NCBI GenBank assembly: GCA_913056375.1
Contig: CAJXNF010000005.1
Location: 1-27,923, forward strand
Length of the DNA stretch: 27,923 nucleotides
Origin: an uncultured Pseudomonadota bacterium
GTDB lineage: Bacteria; SAR324; NAC60-12
Direction: 5' to 3'
This document shows positions 16,539-24,258 of the stretch, piece after piece (positions within the stretch are counted from its first letter, which is position 1; each line of letters opens with the position of its first letter). The translations under genes and the position numbers were made by a program. The notes under the pieces were generated by a model. It saw nothing but the letters and a program-made list of their open reading frames with translations, was not told the DNA's origin and did no database searches.

Positions 16539-18146
16539 ATGCCAACCCCTGAACCATCGCCCTCTACAAACCATACTCGAGGAAGGTCTCTTGCCCTGCT
16601 CTTACTAGGGATTTTCCTACTCTTGCCATGGCTTGGACTGATCGGACTGGGCTTACTCTGGCTGGAAGAACGTCAGTGGCTTTGGTACGGCACCGGAGTG
16701 ATCGGGGCAACCTTATTGATTGGTGGAATCGGAGTCCGCTGGTCACTTCGTGGTTGGAAACCCAAATCGGTGACCAAGCCCTTTGCCGCGCACTGGCCTC
16801 ACGACACCCAGCCCCTCTGGGAAGCCATCCAACAGCGAGCCCGGCAGGCCACTCAGCAGCCGGAGTTGCTACAACAGCCAGCCCACCTTCAGGAACAACT
16901 CCTACAGGAAATTCAACGCGTTGCCTCTCACTTTCACAAGGATTCCTCCAAAGCTCTCCTAGAGGTTCCCCTACCTGCACTGCTCCGTATTGTGGAACGG
17001 GCTGCGCTGGATCTCCGACGTGATTTGGAAACTCATCTGCCTGGAGCGCACCTGCTGACGATCCACGATCTCTTGCGCACTCGACGACTATATCTGCTGG
17101 GTAGTGATCTCTACGCACTCTACCGGGCTCTCTCCTTCGGGTTGGCACCACAGACGGCAATTTTACGAGAAATCCAGGGCTGGTTCAGCAGTGAACTGTT
17201 GAAGGCTTCCCGGCAGGAAGTATCTGGTTGGTTGCTGGAGGCCTTGTTCGAACGCGTAGGTTACTATGCCATTGAATTGTACAGTGGCTCGGTGATGATC
17301 GAAAAAGCGGATCTACAGAATTATCGTAGCTCCTCGAGTACAGCCGATCTGCAACAACAGCAATCCCATACTGAGTCGCTGCATCGAGAACCCTTGCGCA
17401 TCCTGATCCTCGGACAGGTCAACTCCGGCAAATCGAGTCTGGTCAATGCGATGTTTGGCAAATTGCAGGCAGCAACTGATGTGCTTCCGGTGGAACAAGG
17501 CCTGACTCCCTACCTGCTGGAACAGGATGAACTCCCCCAGGCGCTTGTGCTCGACTCGGCTGGCTTTGGTCTCCATGCAGATGAAAAACTACCCAAAGCC
17601 TGGTGGAAGGCAGCTCGCAGTTCCGATGTGCTACTCTGGGTCTGTGCCGCCAATCAGGCCGCTCGACAGGCTGATAAACGATTACTCGACCAGCTCCGTG
17701 AAGAATTCCGCCAATCCAAGCTGCCCTCTCCCGTCCTGTTCGTCGTGCTGAGCAAGATCGATCTGCTACGCCCCCTTCGTGAATGGGAACCACCTTACGA
17801 CATTGAACAAGCCGTACGTCCCAAGGCCCAGTTGATTCGTCAAGCGCTGGAAGCTGTCGCCCAGGATCTGGAAGTGCCAACAGAGAGTGTTATTCCAGTC
17901 TGTCTGGAGCACGGGAAAGTCTACAACGTTCAGGAAGCGCTGATTCCTAGCATCCTTGGAAGCCTGGATGAATCACTGCGGCACAAGTACCTGCGTTGTC
18001 TGCCAGACCTACAGTCTCGTCAAAATTGGGAGCAAAGCTGGGAACAGGCACGAGAGGCCGGACGCCTAGTCGCCAAGGGAGGATTACGACTGGTGCGTCG
18101 TGCTGCCCACACGGTCAGCGAGTGGGAAGAGCGCATCAGTCGCTAG
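16539..18146 (+). CDS. Membrane-associated Era/dynamin-like GTPase
   Basis: The 535-residue protein starts with two hydrophobic helices (about 17-42 and 49-68), then a long helical region and a C-terminal G domain. The P-loop is 'GQVNSGKSS' at 292-300, the G3 motif 'DSAGFG' at 339-344 and the G4 motif 'SKID' at 405-408, so GTP binding is very likely. N-terminal paired helices plus a late G domain suggest an enzyme acting on or at the inner membrane, but the target is unknown. It ends with a basic, helical tail ('GGLRLVRRAAHTVSEWEERI'). The gene is convergent with the CDGSH gene, with nine bases between their stops. Confidence 0.8.
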   Translation: MPTPEPSPSTNHTRGRSLALLLLGIFLLLPWLGLIGLGLLWLEERQWLWYGTGVIGATLLIGGIGVRWSLRGWKPKSVTKPFAAHWPHDTQPLWEAIQQRARQATQQPELLQQPAHLQEQLLQEIQRVASHFHKDSSKALLEVPLPALLRIVERAALDLRRDLETHLPGAHLLTIHDLLRTRRLYLLGSDLYALYRALSFGLAPQTAILREIQGWFSSELLKASRQEVSGWLLEALFERVGYYAIELYSGSVMIEKADLQNYRSSSSTADLQQQQSHTESLHREPLRILILGQVNSGKSSLVNAMFGKLQAATDVLPVEQGLTPYLLEQDELPQALVLDSAGFGLHADEKLPKAWWKAARSSDVLLWVCAANQAARQADKRLLDQLREEFRQSKLPSPVLFVVLSKIDLLRPLREWEPPYDIEQAVRPKAQLIRQALEAVAQDLEVPTESVIPVCLEHGKVYNVQEALIPSILGSLDESLRHKYLRCLPDLQSRQNWEQSWEQAREAGRLVAKGGLRLVRRAAHTVSEWEERISR

Positions 18147-18155
18147 TGATTCAGC

Positions 18156-18341
18156 TCAGAGGGTCTCACAGTTGCGGTGGGCACCGTCACAGAACGGCTT
18201 CTTGTTGGAGAGTCCACAGCGACAGAGAGCCACTGTGCCTTCTTTTTCAATTTCGTTTCCTTCGGAATCCACCACGATAACTTTGTAGCCCTTGATTGTG
18301 TAAGGCCCCTTGGCTGACATCTGAATACGCAATTCTTCCAT
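18156..18341 (-). CDS. CDGSH-type iron-sulfur protein
   Basis: The 61-residue product carries the full CDGSH signature 'CRCGLSNKKPFCDGAH', with three cysteines and one histidine to bind a 2Fe-2S cluster. The start ('MEELRIQMSAKGPYTIKGYK') matches small bacterial CDGSH proteins. AGAGGA upstream of the ATG at 18341 supports it over the longer open frame reaching 18464. The family handles electrons or clusters; its exact role in bacteria is not known. Confidence 0.88.
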   Translation of the reverse strand: MEELRIQMSAKGPYTIKGYKVIVVDSEGNEIEKEGTVALCRCGLSNKKPFCDGAHRNCETL

Positions 18342-18520
18342 TATTCCTCTGAGGATGGGTTGTTTGTGTCCAGCGGCAAACCATGTACCGCTTCTTCCAG
18401 TTTGACCAAATTGGATAAAATTCCTAGCCCATAAATATTCTTCACGAAAATCTTGCATTCTCAAACAGAATATTAGATTCTAATTGGCTTTCGCTCAAAT
18501 CGTTATTCTCGCGTTTAAAA

Positions 18521-18536
18521 ACGTTATCGATAACGT
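18521..18536. promoter_or_regulatory. 16-bp perfect palindrome, possible operator
   Basis: ACGTTATCGATAACGT reads the same on both strands. A further CGTTAT half-site lies at 18501-18506, about two helical turns upstream. The element sits in the 250-base divergent region between the CDGSH gene and the gene at 18593, so it could serve either promoter. Confidence 0.5.
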
Positions 18537-18592
18537 CAGGTTGGGGAGGAGTTGGTTCTCCAATCTGATGATTCACCCATGCTGGAGCAGTT

Positions 18593-18877
18593 ATGGATCC
18601 CGAAAAACAGTGCCAGAGCAATGCGGAAAGGCAACGCACCTACCGGCTCAAGCTGCGTAAGAAGGGATTAGAGAGAGTGGAAATCAAACTATCGAAGGAG
18701 AGCAAGCAACTCCTCAAGAAGCTTTGTCGTGATTTTGACATGAATCGGCACCAGCTCGTTCAGCGTTTGCTGGTTCGTGCGGCGGTTGCCGAGCGCAGCG
18801 CCCCGGAGTGGCTCCGTAGTGAGAAGAAACTACCCGCCGGCCTGCACGCCTCTGAAATACCACCGCCCGCTGCCTAG
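18593..18877 (+). CDS. Small basic protein, possible ribbon-helix-helix-type DNA binder
   Basis: The 94-residue protein begins 'NAERQRTYRLKLRKKGLERV' and then has the strand-helix-helix pattern 'VEIKLSKESKQLLKKLCRDF' and 'MNRHQLVQRLLVRAAV'. This resembles ribbon-helix-helix regulators and relaxosome/plasmid accessory proteins. The C-terminal 25 residues are loose and proline-rich. GGAG five bases ahead of the ATG supports the start. It lies upstream of the polyamine genes and just after a perfect palindrome, so autoregulation or control of the speD genes is a reasonable inference. The fold assignment is from pattern only. Confidence 0.6.
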   Translation: MDPEKQCQSNAERQRTYRLKLRKKGLERVEIKLSKESKQLLKKLCRDFDMNRHQLVQRLLVRAAVAERSAPEWLRSEKKLPAGLHASEIPPPAA

Positions 18878-18931
18878 CCGTAGCGGAATGCGGAGAAAAT
18901 ATTCCGAACCCCCTGACTGAAAGGAGTTTCC

Positions 18932-19354
18932 ATGCTACTGGAACACAAGCACTTGATCGTCCGTGCTGAAATTCACCATCCCCCCTGCAACCCAAGCGCA
19001 ATGGACGACTGGATGCGCCAACTGGTTCAAGACATCCGCATGAAAGTGCTGATGGGGCCCTTCTCAGTCTACTCGGACATGCCCGGCAACCAGGGCCTGA
19101 CGAGTGTCACCATCATCGAAACCTCGCACATCGCTGTTCACGTTTGGGATGAAGTCTCCCCTGCCCTGATGCAGATGGACGTTTATTCCTGCGCTGAGTT
19201 TGACCCACAACTGATTTTTGATCGTCTCCAGAGCGACTTTGGTCTCGCCAAGCTGGAGTGGAAATTTATCGACCGCGAGCGCGGACTGGATGAGATCCCT
19301 CTCAGCCGACCCATGCTTTTCCCAATACCCGGTCTGCTCGAAGCAGTTGCCTGA
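18932..19354 (+). CDS. SpeD-family pyruvoyl decarboxylase homologue, divergent copy
   Basis: The 140-residue protein has the SpeD core 'TIIETSHIAVHVWDEVSPAL', where Ser65 would become the pyruvoyl group, and 'MDVYSCAEFDPQLIFDRL', with Cys87 in the place of the proton-donor cysteine. Compared with the copy immediately downstream, the cleavage context is ETSH rather than AESH and the CGD after the cysteine is replaced by CAE. It therefore probably binds a different substrate. SpeD relatives that decarboxylate ornithine or arginine are known, and such an activity would feed spermidine synthesis here (inference). AAGGAG precedes the ATG at good spacing. It is the first of three tightly spaced polyamine genes. 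Confidence 0.75.
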   Translation: MLLEHKHLIVRAEIHHPPCNPSAMDDWMRQLVQDIRMKVLMGPFSVYSDMPGNQGLTSVTIIETSHIAVHVWDEVSPALMQMDVYSCAEFDPQLIFDRLQSDFGLAKLEWKFIDRERGLDEIPLSRPMLFPIPGLLEAVA

Positions 19355-19382
19355 ACGGTTCACACTCATCAAGGAGTTTCTG

Positions 19383-19838
19383 ATGGAACAAAATCTTTCT
19401 ACCCTCAATCACTGGCCGGCCTACCATAACCTGGATGACGAGCAGGACGCACAAGATCACTTCATTGTCCGTGACGGCGTCTCCTGCGCAGGTGCTCACC
19501 TGATTGTCGATATCTGGGGTGCAGATCAGCTGGACGACCTGGAGCTGATGGAACGTGCGATGCGAGAGGCCGTTGAGGCCGCCAAGGCCACCCTACTCCA
19601 CATTCACCTGCACCACTTCACTCCCAACGGTGGCATTTCCGGAGTGGCTGTGCTGGCTGAATCACACATCAGCGTGCATACCTGGCCAGAGCGGCAATTT
19701 GCGGCTTTCGACATCTTCATGTGCGGTGATGCCAAACCAGAGTTGGCGGTCGAGGTGCTACGAACTCATTTTCAGCCCGGACAGTTCCAGGTGCAGGAGC
19801 TATTGCGGGGACGTACAGGGAGCTATGGAGACATTTAG
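19383..19838 (+). CDS. speD: S-adenosylmethionine decarboxylase proenzyme
   Basis: The 151-residue proenzyme shows the classic sequence 'GVAVLAESHISVHTWPE', in which self-cleavage before Ser94 makes the pyruvoyl cofactor, and 'AAFDIFMCGDAKPE' with Cys114. It produces decarboxylated SAM, the aminopropyl donor for spermidine. AAGGAG stands upstream of the ATG at 19383, 28 bases after the first SpeD-like gene. The frame stays open further upstream, but that extension is not family-like. The 3' end overlaps speE by 14 bases. Confidence 0.92.
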   Translation: MEQNLSTLNHWPAYHNLDDEQDAQDHFIVRDGVSCAGAHLIVDIWGADQLDDLELMERAMREAVEAAKATLLHIHLHHFTPNGGISGVAVLAESHISVHTWPERQFAAFDIFMCGDAKPELAVEVLRTHFQPGQFQVQELLRGRTGSYGDI

Positions 19839-20682
19839 CGAACAGCTCTACGAGGGCTACAGCCAACACCTGGAGATCACCGAGGTGCTCTTTGAACAAC
19901 GCACAGAGCACCAGCACCTGATCATCTTTCAGAACCCCTGCTTCGGTCGAGTGCTGGCCCTGGACGGTGTGGTCCAGACAACCGAGGCTGACGAGTTCAT
20001 CTATCACGAGATGATGGCCCACGTGCCACTATTGGCGCACGGTCAAGCCACGGAGGTGCTGATCATTGGAGGGGGGGATGGTGGCATGTTGCGAGAAGTG
20101 GTGCGGCACCCGAACGTCAAGCGAGTCGTGCAGGTGGAGATCGACCAGGCTGTGATCGAGATGTCGGAGCGTTTCCTGCCACAGCATTCCCAGGGAGCCT
20201 TTCAGGATCCACGGGTAGAGATCGTGATTGCCGATGGCCTGCAGTTTGTCCAGGAGACCTCACTTCGTTTTGACGTGATCATCTCCGATTCGACCGATCC
20301 CGTGGGTCCAGGAGAGGCCTTGTTCACCAAGGGTTTCTATGCCAACTGCCAGCGCTGCCTCAAGCCGGGAGGAATCCTGGCCACCCAGAACGGCGTCTGC
20401 TACATGCAGCTCCAGGAGGTGCGTGACACTTACCAGCGCCTACGGCCCATCTTTGCCGATGCCACTTTTTATGGCGCAGCAGTACCGACCTATGTTGGGG
20501 GCATCATGACCTTTGCCTGGGGCAGCGACAACCCGGCCTATCGTCAAGTGCCCCTGAGCACGTTGGCAGAGCGCTTCCAAGCTGCAAAGCTGCAGACTCG
20601 CTACTACAATCCGGCGATTCACCAGGGAGCTTTCGCCCTGCCCCAGTACGTCGTGCAGGCGCTGCAGGAGGTGGCCTCCTAG
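19825..20682 (+). CDS. speE: Spermidine synthase
   Basis: This 285-residue aminopropyltransferase moves the aminopropyl group from decarboxylated SAM to putrescine. It has the cofactor loop 'IIGGGDGGMLREVVRHP' (GGGDGG at 82-87), the acidic 'VEID' and the catalytic 'DSTDPVGPGEALF' (D154, D157). 'YHEMMAHVPL' near residue 60 is the usual substrate-side segment. The ATG at 19825 lies inside the end of speD with GGGAG close upstream, and it matches the family N-terminus. A much longer open frame from 19555 is only a shadow of speD. Confidence 0.95.
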   Translation: METFSEQLYEGYSQHLEITEVLFEQRTEHQHLIIFQNPCFGRVLALDGVVQTTEADEFIYHEMMAHVPLLAHGQATEVLIIGGGDGGMLREVVRHPNVKRVVQVEIDQAVIEMSERFLPQHSQGAFQDPRVEIVIADGLQFVQETSLRFDVIISDSTDPVGPGEALFTKGFYANCQRCLKPGGILATQNGVCYMQLQEVRDTYQRLRPIFADATFYGAAVPTYVGGIMTFAWGSDNPAYRQVPLSTLAERFQAAKLQTRYYNPAIHQGAFALPQYVVQALQEVAS

Positions 20683-20828
20683 CCCCGATTGCTACACAAG
20701 TCGTGGTGCTCTGTTGGGAACACCAAGGCCCCAAAGTGACTTGCACAACACCACTCGAGCCGAGGTTCACTCCAGCGCTGACCAAGGAACAAGGACGGTT
20801 CTCTTCCGCACAAGCTGGATGATTTCTG

Positions 20829-20856
20829 TGGCACAAATCCACAAAGCTGCTAGTCT
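20829..20856 (+). promoter_or_regulatory. Possible tmRNA promoter
   Basis: TGGCAC (20829-20834), 16 bases, then TAGTCT (20851-20856) stand 14 bases ahead of the mature tmRNA 5' end, which leaves room for a short 5' leader. Both boxes are imperfect. Confidence 0.3.
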
Positions 20857-20870
20857 AAAAGGTCTGTTGT

Positions 20871-21241
20871 GGGGGTGTCCCGGTATTCGACTGGGTGTGG
20901 AACTCACTGAGAGCAAGCCGTGGGTGATGAACGTCCACGTAAATACGGTCATCAAAATTATAGCTGCAAACAACAGCGACTACGCTCCGGCTCACGCAGC
21001 AATCGCTGCCTGAGTAGGCGTCTCGCGGAGGTAGGCCCGAGGGCCTCCGTTGAGGTGTAACCCTTTACTTGGGCTGGTCTGACTGGGCTTCTGACGGTCA
21101 GATGAGATCAACTGGAAGTGTACAGTCGTGAGGCGGTCGATTGCCGACACCGACTGTGAAAACGACAAGTTTCGACTAAGCTTGTAGCGCTTCGTGGGAA
21201 AGCATATCAGGACGCGAGTTCGACTCTCGCCACCTCCACCA
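20871..21241 (+). ncRNA. ssrA: Transfer-messenger RNA (tmRNA)
   Basis: tmRNA rescues stalled ribosomes and adds a degradation tag. The 5' end GGGGGTG (20871-20877) pairs with CACCTCC (21231-21237), and ACCA (21238-21241) completes an encoded 3' end. The conserved 'TTCGACTGGG' follows the 5' strand, and the T-arm GCGAG-TTCGACT-CTCGC is intact near the 3' end. The tag frame resumes at GCA 20966, preceded by TAGCT as in the family, and reads ANNSDYAPAHAAIAA before TGA at 21011-21013. This is a one-piece, not permuted, tmRNA. It lies 188 bases after speE. Confidence 0.95.
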
Positions 21242-21541
21242 TTTCTTCGAGTTCAATCACAACTTCTTCCTCTTCTTCCCTAGAACACCCAACCATTCCT
21301 CGTTTTTCTTCCCTTCGGTTCACTGCAGTTCGTCGTCATGGATCGGCTGATTGACACCTATCGTGACACCTCAATCGCTCTTCTTCTAAATGACTCCTTC
21401 TCTGGATCGTCCAGTTGGACATTCAGCATATCCCGCTCATCAACCAGTTGACATCTGCGCTGCATCGAATCAGTCTTCTGTCCTACCCGGTTCCTCACTA
21501 TTTGCCACCTGGACGAGCTGAGATTTTCTTCAGGATAACAG

Positions 21542-22162
21542 ATGATTCCAGAACAGTTGTTTACCAAGGAAGACTCCAATGATGACCGTATTTTTTATGC
21601 GAGCCCACGGCTAGTTAAGCACATTGACGAAAATGCCTGTCACGTTCTGAGAAACTACTATGATCAGTTACTGAAAGATGGCGATGCCGTGCTCGATTTG
21701 ATGTCGAGCTGGGTTTCGCACCTGCCTGATCACAAGCACTACTCTAGGGTTTCGGGTCATGGAATGAACCAAATTGAACTGCAAAACAATACGCAGCTCA
21801 CTGATTTCCATATTCAGAACCTAAACACGGAGCAGCAGCTGCCATATGGCGATGAAGAATTTGACCTTTGTACGATTGCCGTATCAGTTCAATACCTAAC
21901 CTCTCCGGTACAGGTCTTTAGAGAGATTTACAGAGTCTTGAAGCCGAATGGGTCCTGTTGTGTGAGTTTTTCAAACAGGATGTTCCCAACCAAAGCAATC
22001 CTGGCTTGGAGAATGTTTAGCGGCGAGGATCACTGTCGGCTCGTTTCCTGGTACTTTGAGAAGGCGGGAGGGTTTCGTGAAATTCAGTCTGAGCAGCTTG
22101 TTAGTGAAAACAGCAACTTTGATCCATTGTATGTCGTAACTGCCAAGAAAATCTTGGTTTGA
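21542..22162 (+). CDS. Class I SAM-dependent methyltransferase-like protein
   Basis: The 206-residue protein has the order of a class I methyltransferase: 'GDAVLDLMSSWVSHLP' as motif I, 'LPYGDEEFDLCTIAVSVQYL' as motif IV and 'IYRVLKPNGSCCVSFSNRMF' as motif VI. Motif I lacks the usual GxGxG glycines but follows a known subgroup with a DLMSSW-type loop. The substrate is unknown. AGGA six bases upstream supports the ATG at 21542. It is the first gene after the tmRNA and its 300-base empty flank. Confidence 0.75.
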   Translation: MIPEQLFTKEDSNDDRIFYASPRLVKHIDENACHVLRNYYDQLLKDGDAVLDLMSSWVSHLPDHKHYSRVSGHGMNQIELQNNTQLTDFHIQNLNTEQQLPYGDEEFDLCTIAVSVQYLTSPVQVFREIYRVLKPNGSCCVSFSNRMFPTKAILAWRMFSGEDHCRLVSWYFEKAGGFREIQSEQLVSENSNFDPLYVVTAKKILV

Positions 22163-22199
22163 ACCATCATCCATCAACAACAATTTCCGGTTGGTAGCC

Positions 22200-23090
22200 A
22201 TGAATCAATCAAAAGAAAATTCGCCCAGTGATTCGGATCTCCGAAGATCAGAAATCAATTTTTCTTTCAGAGACAACAACTACAAAGGATATCTGGTGGC
22301 GCCAGGTGCGGAACAAGGTCCACGCCCACTCGTGTTGATTTTTCACAACTTTCAAGGGCTCAAGTTCTTCGAACTGGATGTTGCCGAGTACCTGGCAAAA
22401 TTGGGGTATGTTGGACTAGCGGCAGATCTTTATGGGGATCTCGTGCCACCTGATCAAAGATTATGTCCAGAAGATGAGCAGCTTATGCCCGCTTTCAGGA
22501 AGCGTTGTTTTGAGGCGCTCGTTTCCCTGGATCACGATCATGAAAAATTCAGAGCTTTGCTGAAGATTTGGTTGGAAAAAGGCTTGGAGAGTCCTTTTGT
22601 TGACAAAACGTTTGCCCCAGCTGCGATCGGCTACTGTTTTGGGGGAATGGCGGTGCTGGAGTGTATCCGAGGTGGCTTGGATGTTGGGGGAGTGGTTTCT
22701 TTCCATGGTCTGTTGCAAACCGGAGAGGATCCGAATGCAGCAAAATATGGTGCCGCGATACCACCGCTGAAATTATGTGAAAACCATTACAACACAAAAG
22801 CCGTCGTTTTGATTGAGAACGGTGCAGCTGATTATCTAGTGACAAATGAAAGCAAGGAAAGATTCTATGCTGAAATGAATGAGGCTGGAGTTGATTGGAA
22901 TTTTCATGATCACTCAGGGACCCCTCACGGATTTGCGCTGCCCCCCACGCTAGGGTCTCCTGGGCATTTGCATTTAAGCTCGGATCGACGTTCTACGATG
23001 AACATGTTGAGCCTATTTAAAGAAATATTTCCGGGAGTTCCACAAAATTATGTTGCCAGAAATGCCGCTGGCACCGCCATTCCTGTGTAA
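22200..23090 (+). CDS. Dienelactone hydrolase-family alpha/beta hydrolase
   Basis: The ~296-residue protein has the dienelactone hydrolase triad with a cysteine nucleophile: C146 in 'IGYCFGGM', D211 in 'NGAADYLV' and H243 in 'GTPHGFALP'. 'LVLIFHNFQGLKFFELDVAE' forms the oxyanion region. The family hydrolyses esters or lactones from aromatic or other ring cleavage; the substrate here is unknown. It is about 50 residues longer than the classic enzyme. The ATG at 22200 is chosen over a TTG three codons upstream. It follows the methyltransferase gene by 37 bases. Confidence 0.85.
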   Translation: MNQSKENSPSDSDLRRSEINFSFRDNNYKGYLVAPGAEQGPRPLVLIFHNFQGLKFFELDVAEYLAKLGYVGLAADLYGDLVPPDQRLCPEDEQLMPAFRKRCFEALVSLDHDHEKFRALLKIWLEKGLESPFVDKTFAPAAIGYCFGGMAVLECIRGGLDVGGVVSFHGLLQTGEDPNAAKYGAAIPPLKLCENHYNTKAVVLIENGAADYLVTNESKERFYAEMNEAGVDWNFHDHSGTPHGFALPPTLGSPGHLHLSSDRRSTMNMLSLFKEIFPGVPQNYVARNAAGTAIPV

Positions 23091-23270
23091 GGAGAGAAGC
23101 AGAGACAAATGGGAGATGGTGTAATTGCGCCGTTTGCTCCAACTGAGTCGTCTCTGCGACTTGAGATCTAGCGATGTGAAGCTCTCATTGCGCTCACTCA
23201 AAATACGTTGAATCCTGCTGGCAGCTGACGGGTGCCAAAGTTTCCTGTTACTGAAAGACCTATTCCTTTG

Positions 23271-24164
23271 ATGACCTATCAATTCTTCATCTGTGACGTC
23301 TTCACCAAACACGCTTTTCAAGGGAATCAGCTCGCAGTCGTTCCAGAAGCCAGTGGTCTGAACGATGAACAAATGCAGCAGATCGCCCGTGAATTCAATT
23401 TCTCCGAAACGACTTTCGTTTTTCCTCCTGAACAAGGCCAGACCAAACGAGTGAGGATCTTCACGCCTACCTCGGAAGTACCATTTGCAGGTCACCCCAA
23501 CCTGGGCACTGCCTTCACGCTCTATCACAACGGATATCTAGGGGATGCCCAGCCTCCGCTGAAGGTCATCTTTGAGGAAAAGGCCGGTTTGGTTCCAGTC
23601 ACCATAACGCATCCAGGTAACGGTCATCCCTTCTTTGAACTACAGGCTCCCACGCCCCTCTCGCTTGGAGCGGAGATCAGCTTGGAATCGGTCAGCCAAG
23701 CGCTGAATCTTCCAAGCTCAGCGATTCGTTCGGATAGACACAGACCACAGCTTGCTTCTGTGGGGCTGCCTTTCTTGATGGTCGAATTGAAGGATCGAGA
23801 GGCACTAGAGAAAGCGAGACCGAATCTAGACGCTTTTCAAGTACTCCAGGCGCAGGGCGTAGCGATGATGCATCTCTATGTGCGCTCTGAAGATGAATTT
23901 GATCTGCGAACTCGGATGTTCGCTCCGCTGGATGGGGTGACCGAAGATCCTGCAACCGGAAGTGCCAATTGCGCCTTGGCTGGATTACTCGCTCACCTGG
24001 ATGACGCGGTGGACAGAGATTATGGTTGGAGGATTGCCCAGGGAGTTGAAATGGGCAGACCAAGTGAACTGAGAGCCCGGGCAAGCAAGCAAAACGGTGT
24101 GGTAACCACCACCTGGATTGGTGGGAATTGCATCCAAGTAGCAGAAGGCACGCTAGATATCTGA
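23271..24164 (+). CDS. PhzF-family isomerase
   Basis: The 297-residue protein has PhzF features: the catalytic glutamate E46 in 'NFSETTFVFPP', 'FAGHPNLGTAF' with H75, and 'TEDPATGSANCALAG' in the second half of the pseudo-symmetric fold. PhzF enzymes are isomerases or epimerases; most members outside phenazine clusters have unknown substrates. There are no phenazine genes nearby, so phenazine synthesis is not implied. The ATG at 23271 starts the conserved 'MTYQFFICDVFTKHAFQGN' sequence. The upstream 180 bases have no gene I can support. Confidence 0.9.
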   Translation: MTYQFFICDVFTKHAFQGNQLAVVPEASGLNDEQMQQIAREFNFSETTFVFPPEQGQTKRVRIFTPTSEVPFAGHPNLGTAFTLYHNGYLGDAQPPLKVIFEEKAGLVPVTITHPGNGHPFFELQAPTPLSLGAEISLESVSQALNLPSSAIRSDRHRPQLASVGLPFLMVELKDREALEKARPNLDAFQVLQAQGVAMMHLYVRSEDEFDLRTRMFAPLDGVTEDPATGSANCALAGLLAHLDDAVDRDYGWRIAQGVEMGRPSELRARASKQNGVVTTTWIGGNCIQVAEGTLDI

Positions 24165-24258
24165 GAGCAAATTCTCCTGGGAGTTTCAACTAATCGCTCT
24201 TCTCTTGCTTTACTTCCCATCGAAGCATGACCAACAGATTCATAAACTGAGTAGCGCA

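Noticed and set aside
18342..18464. Longer CDGSH gene starting at 18464
   Set aside because: The extra 41 residues are not family-like, and AGAGGA supports the ATG at 18341.
19555..19824. Longer speE start at 19555
   Set aside because: The added residues are another frame of speD; the family N-terminus begins at 19825.
20714..21013. A 99-residue open frame ending in the tmRNA tag
   Set aside because: It simply runs through the ssrA promoter and RNA into the tag frame. The tag is translated only by trans-translation.
23271..24164. PhzF as evidence of phenazine biosynthesis
   Set aside because: No other phz genes are nearby, and PhzF relatives are widespread with other or unknown functions.
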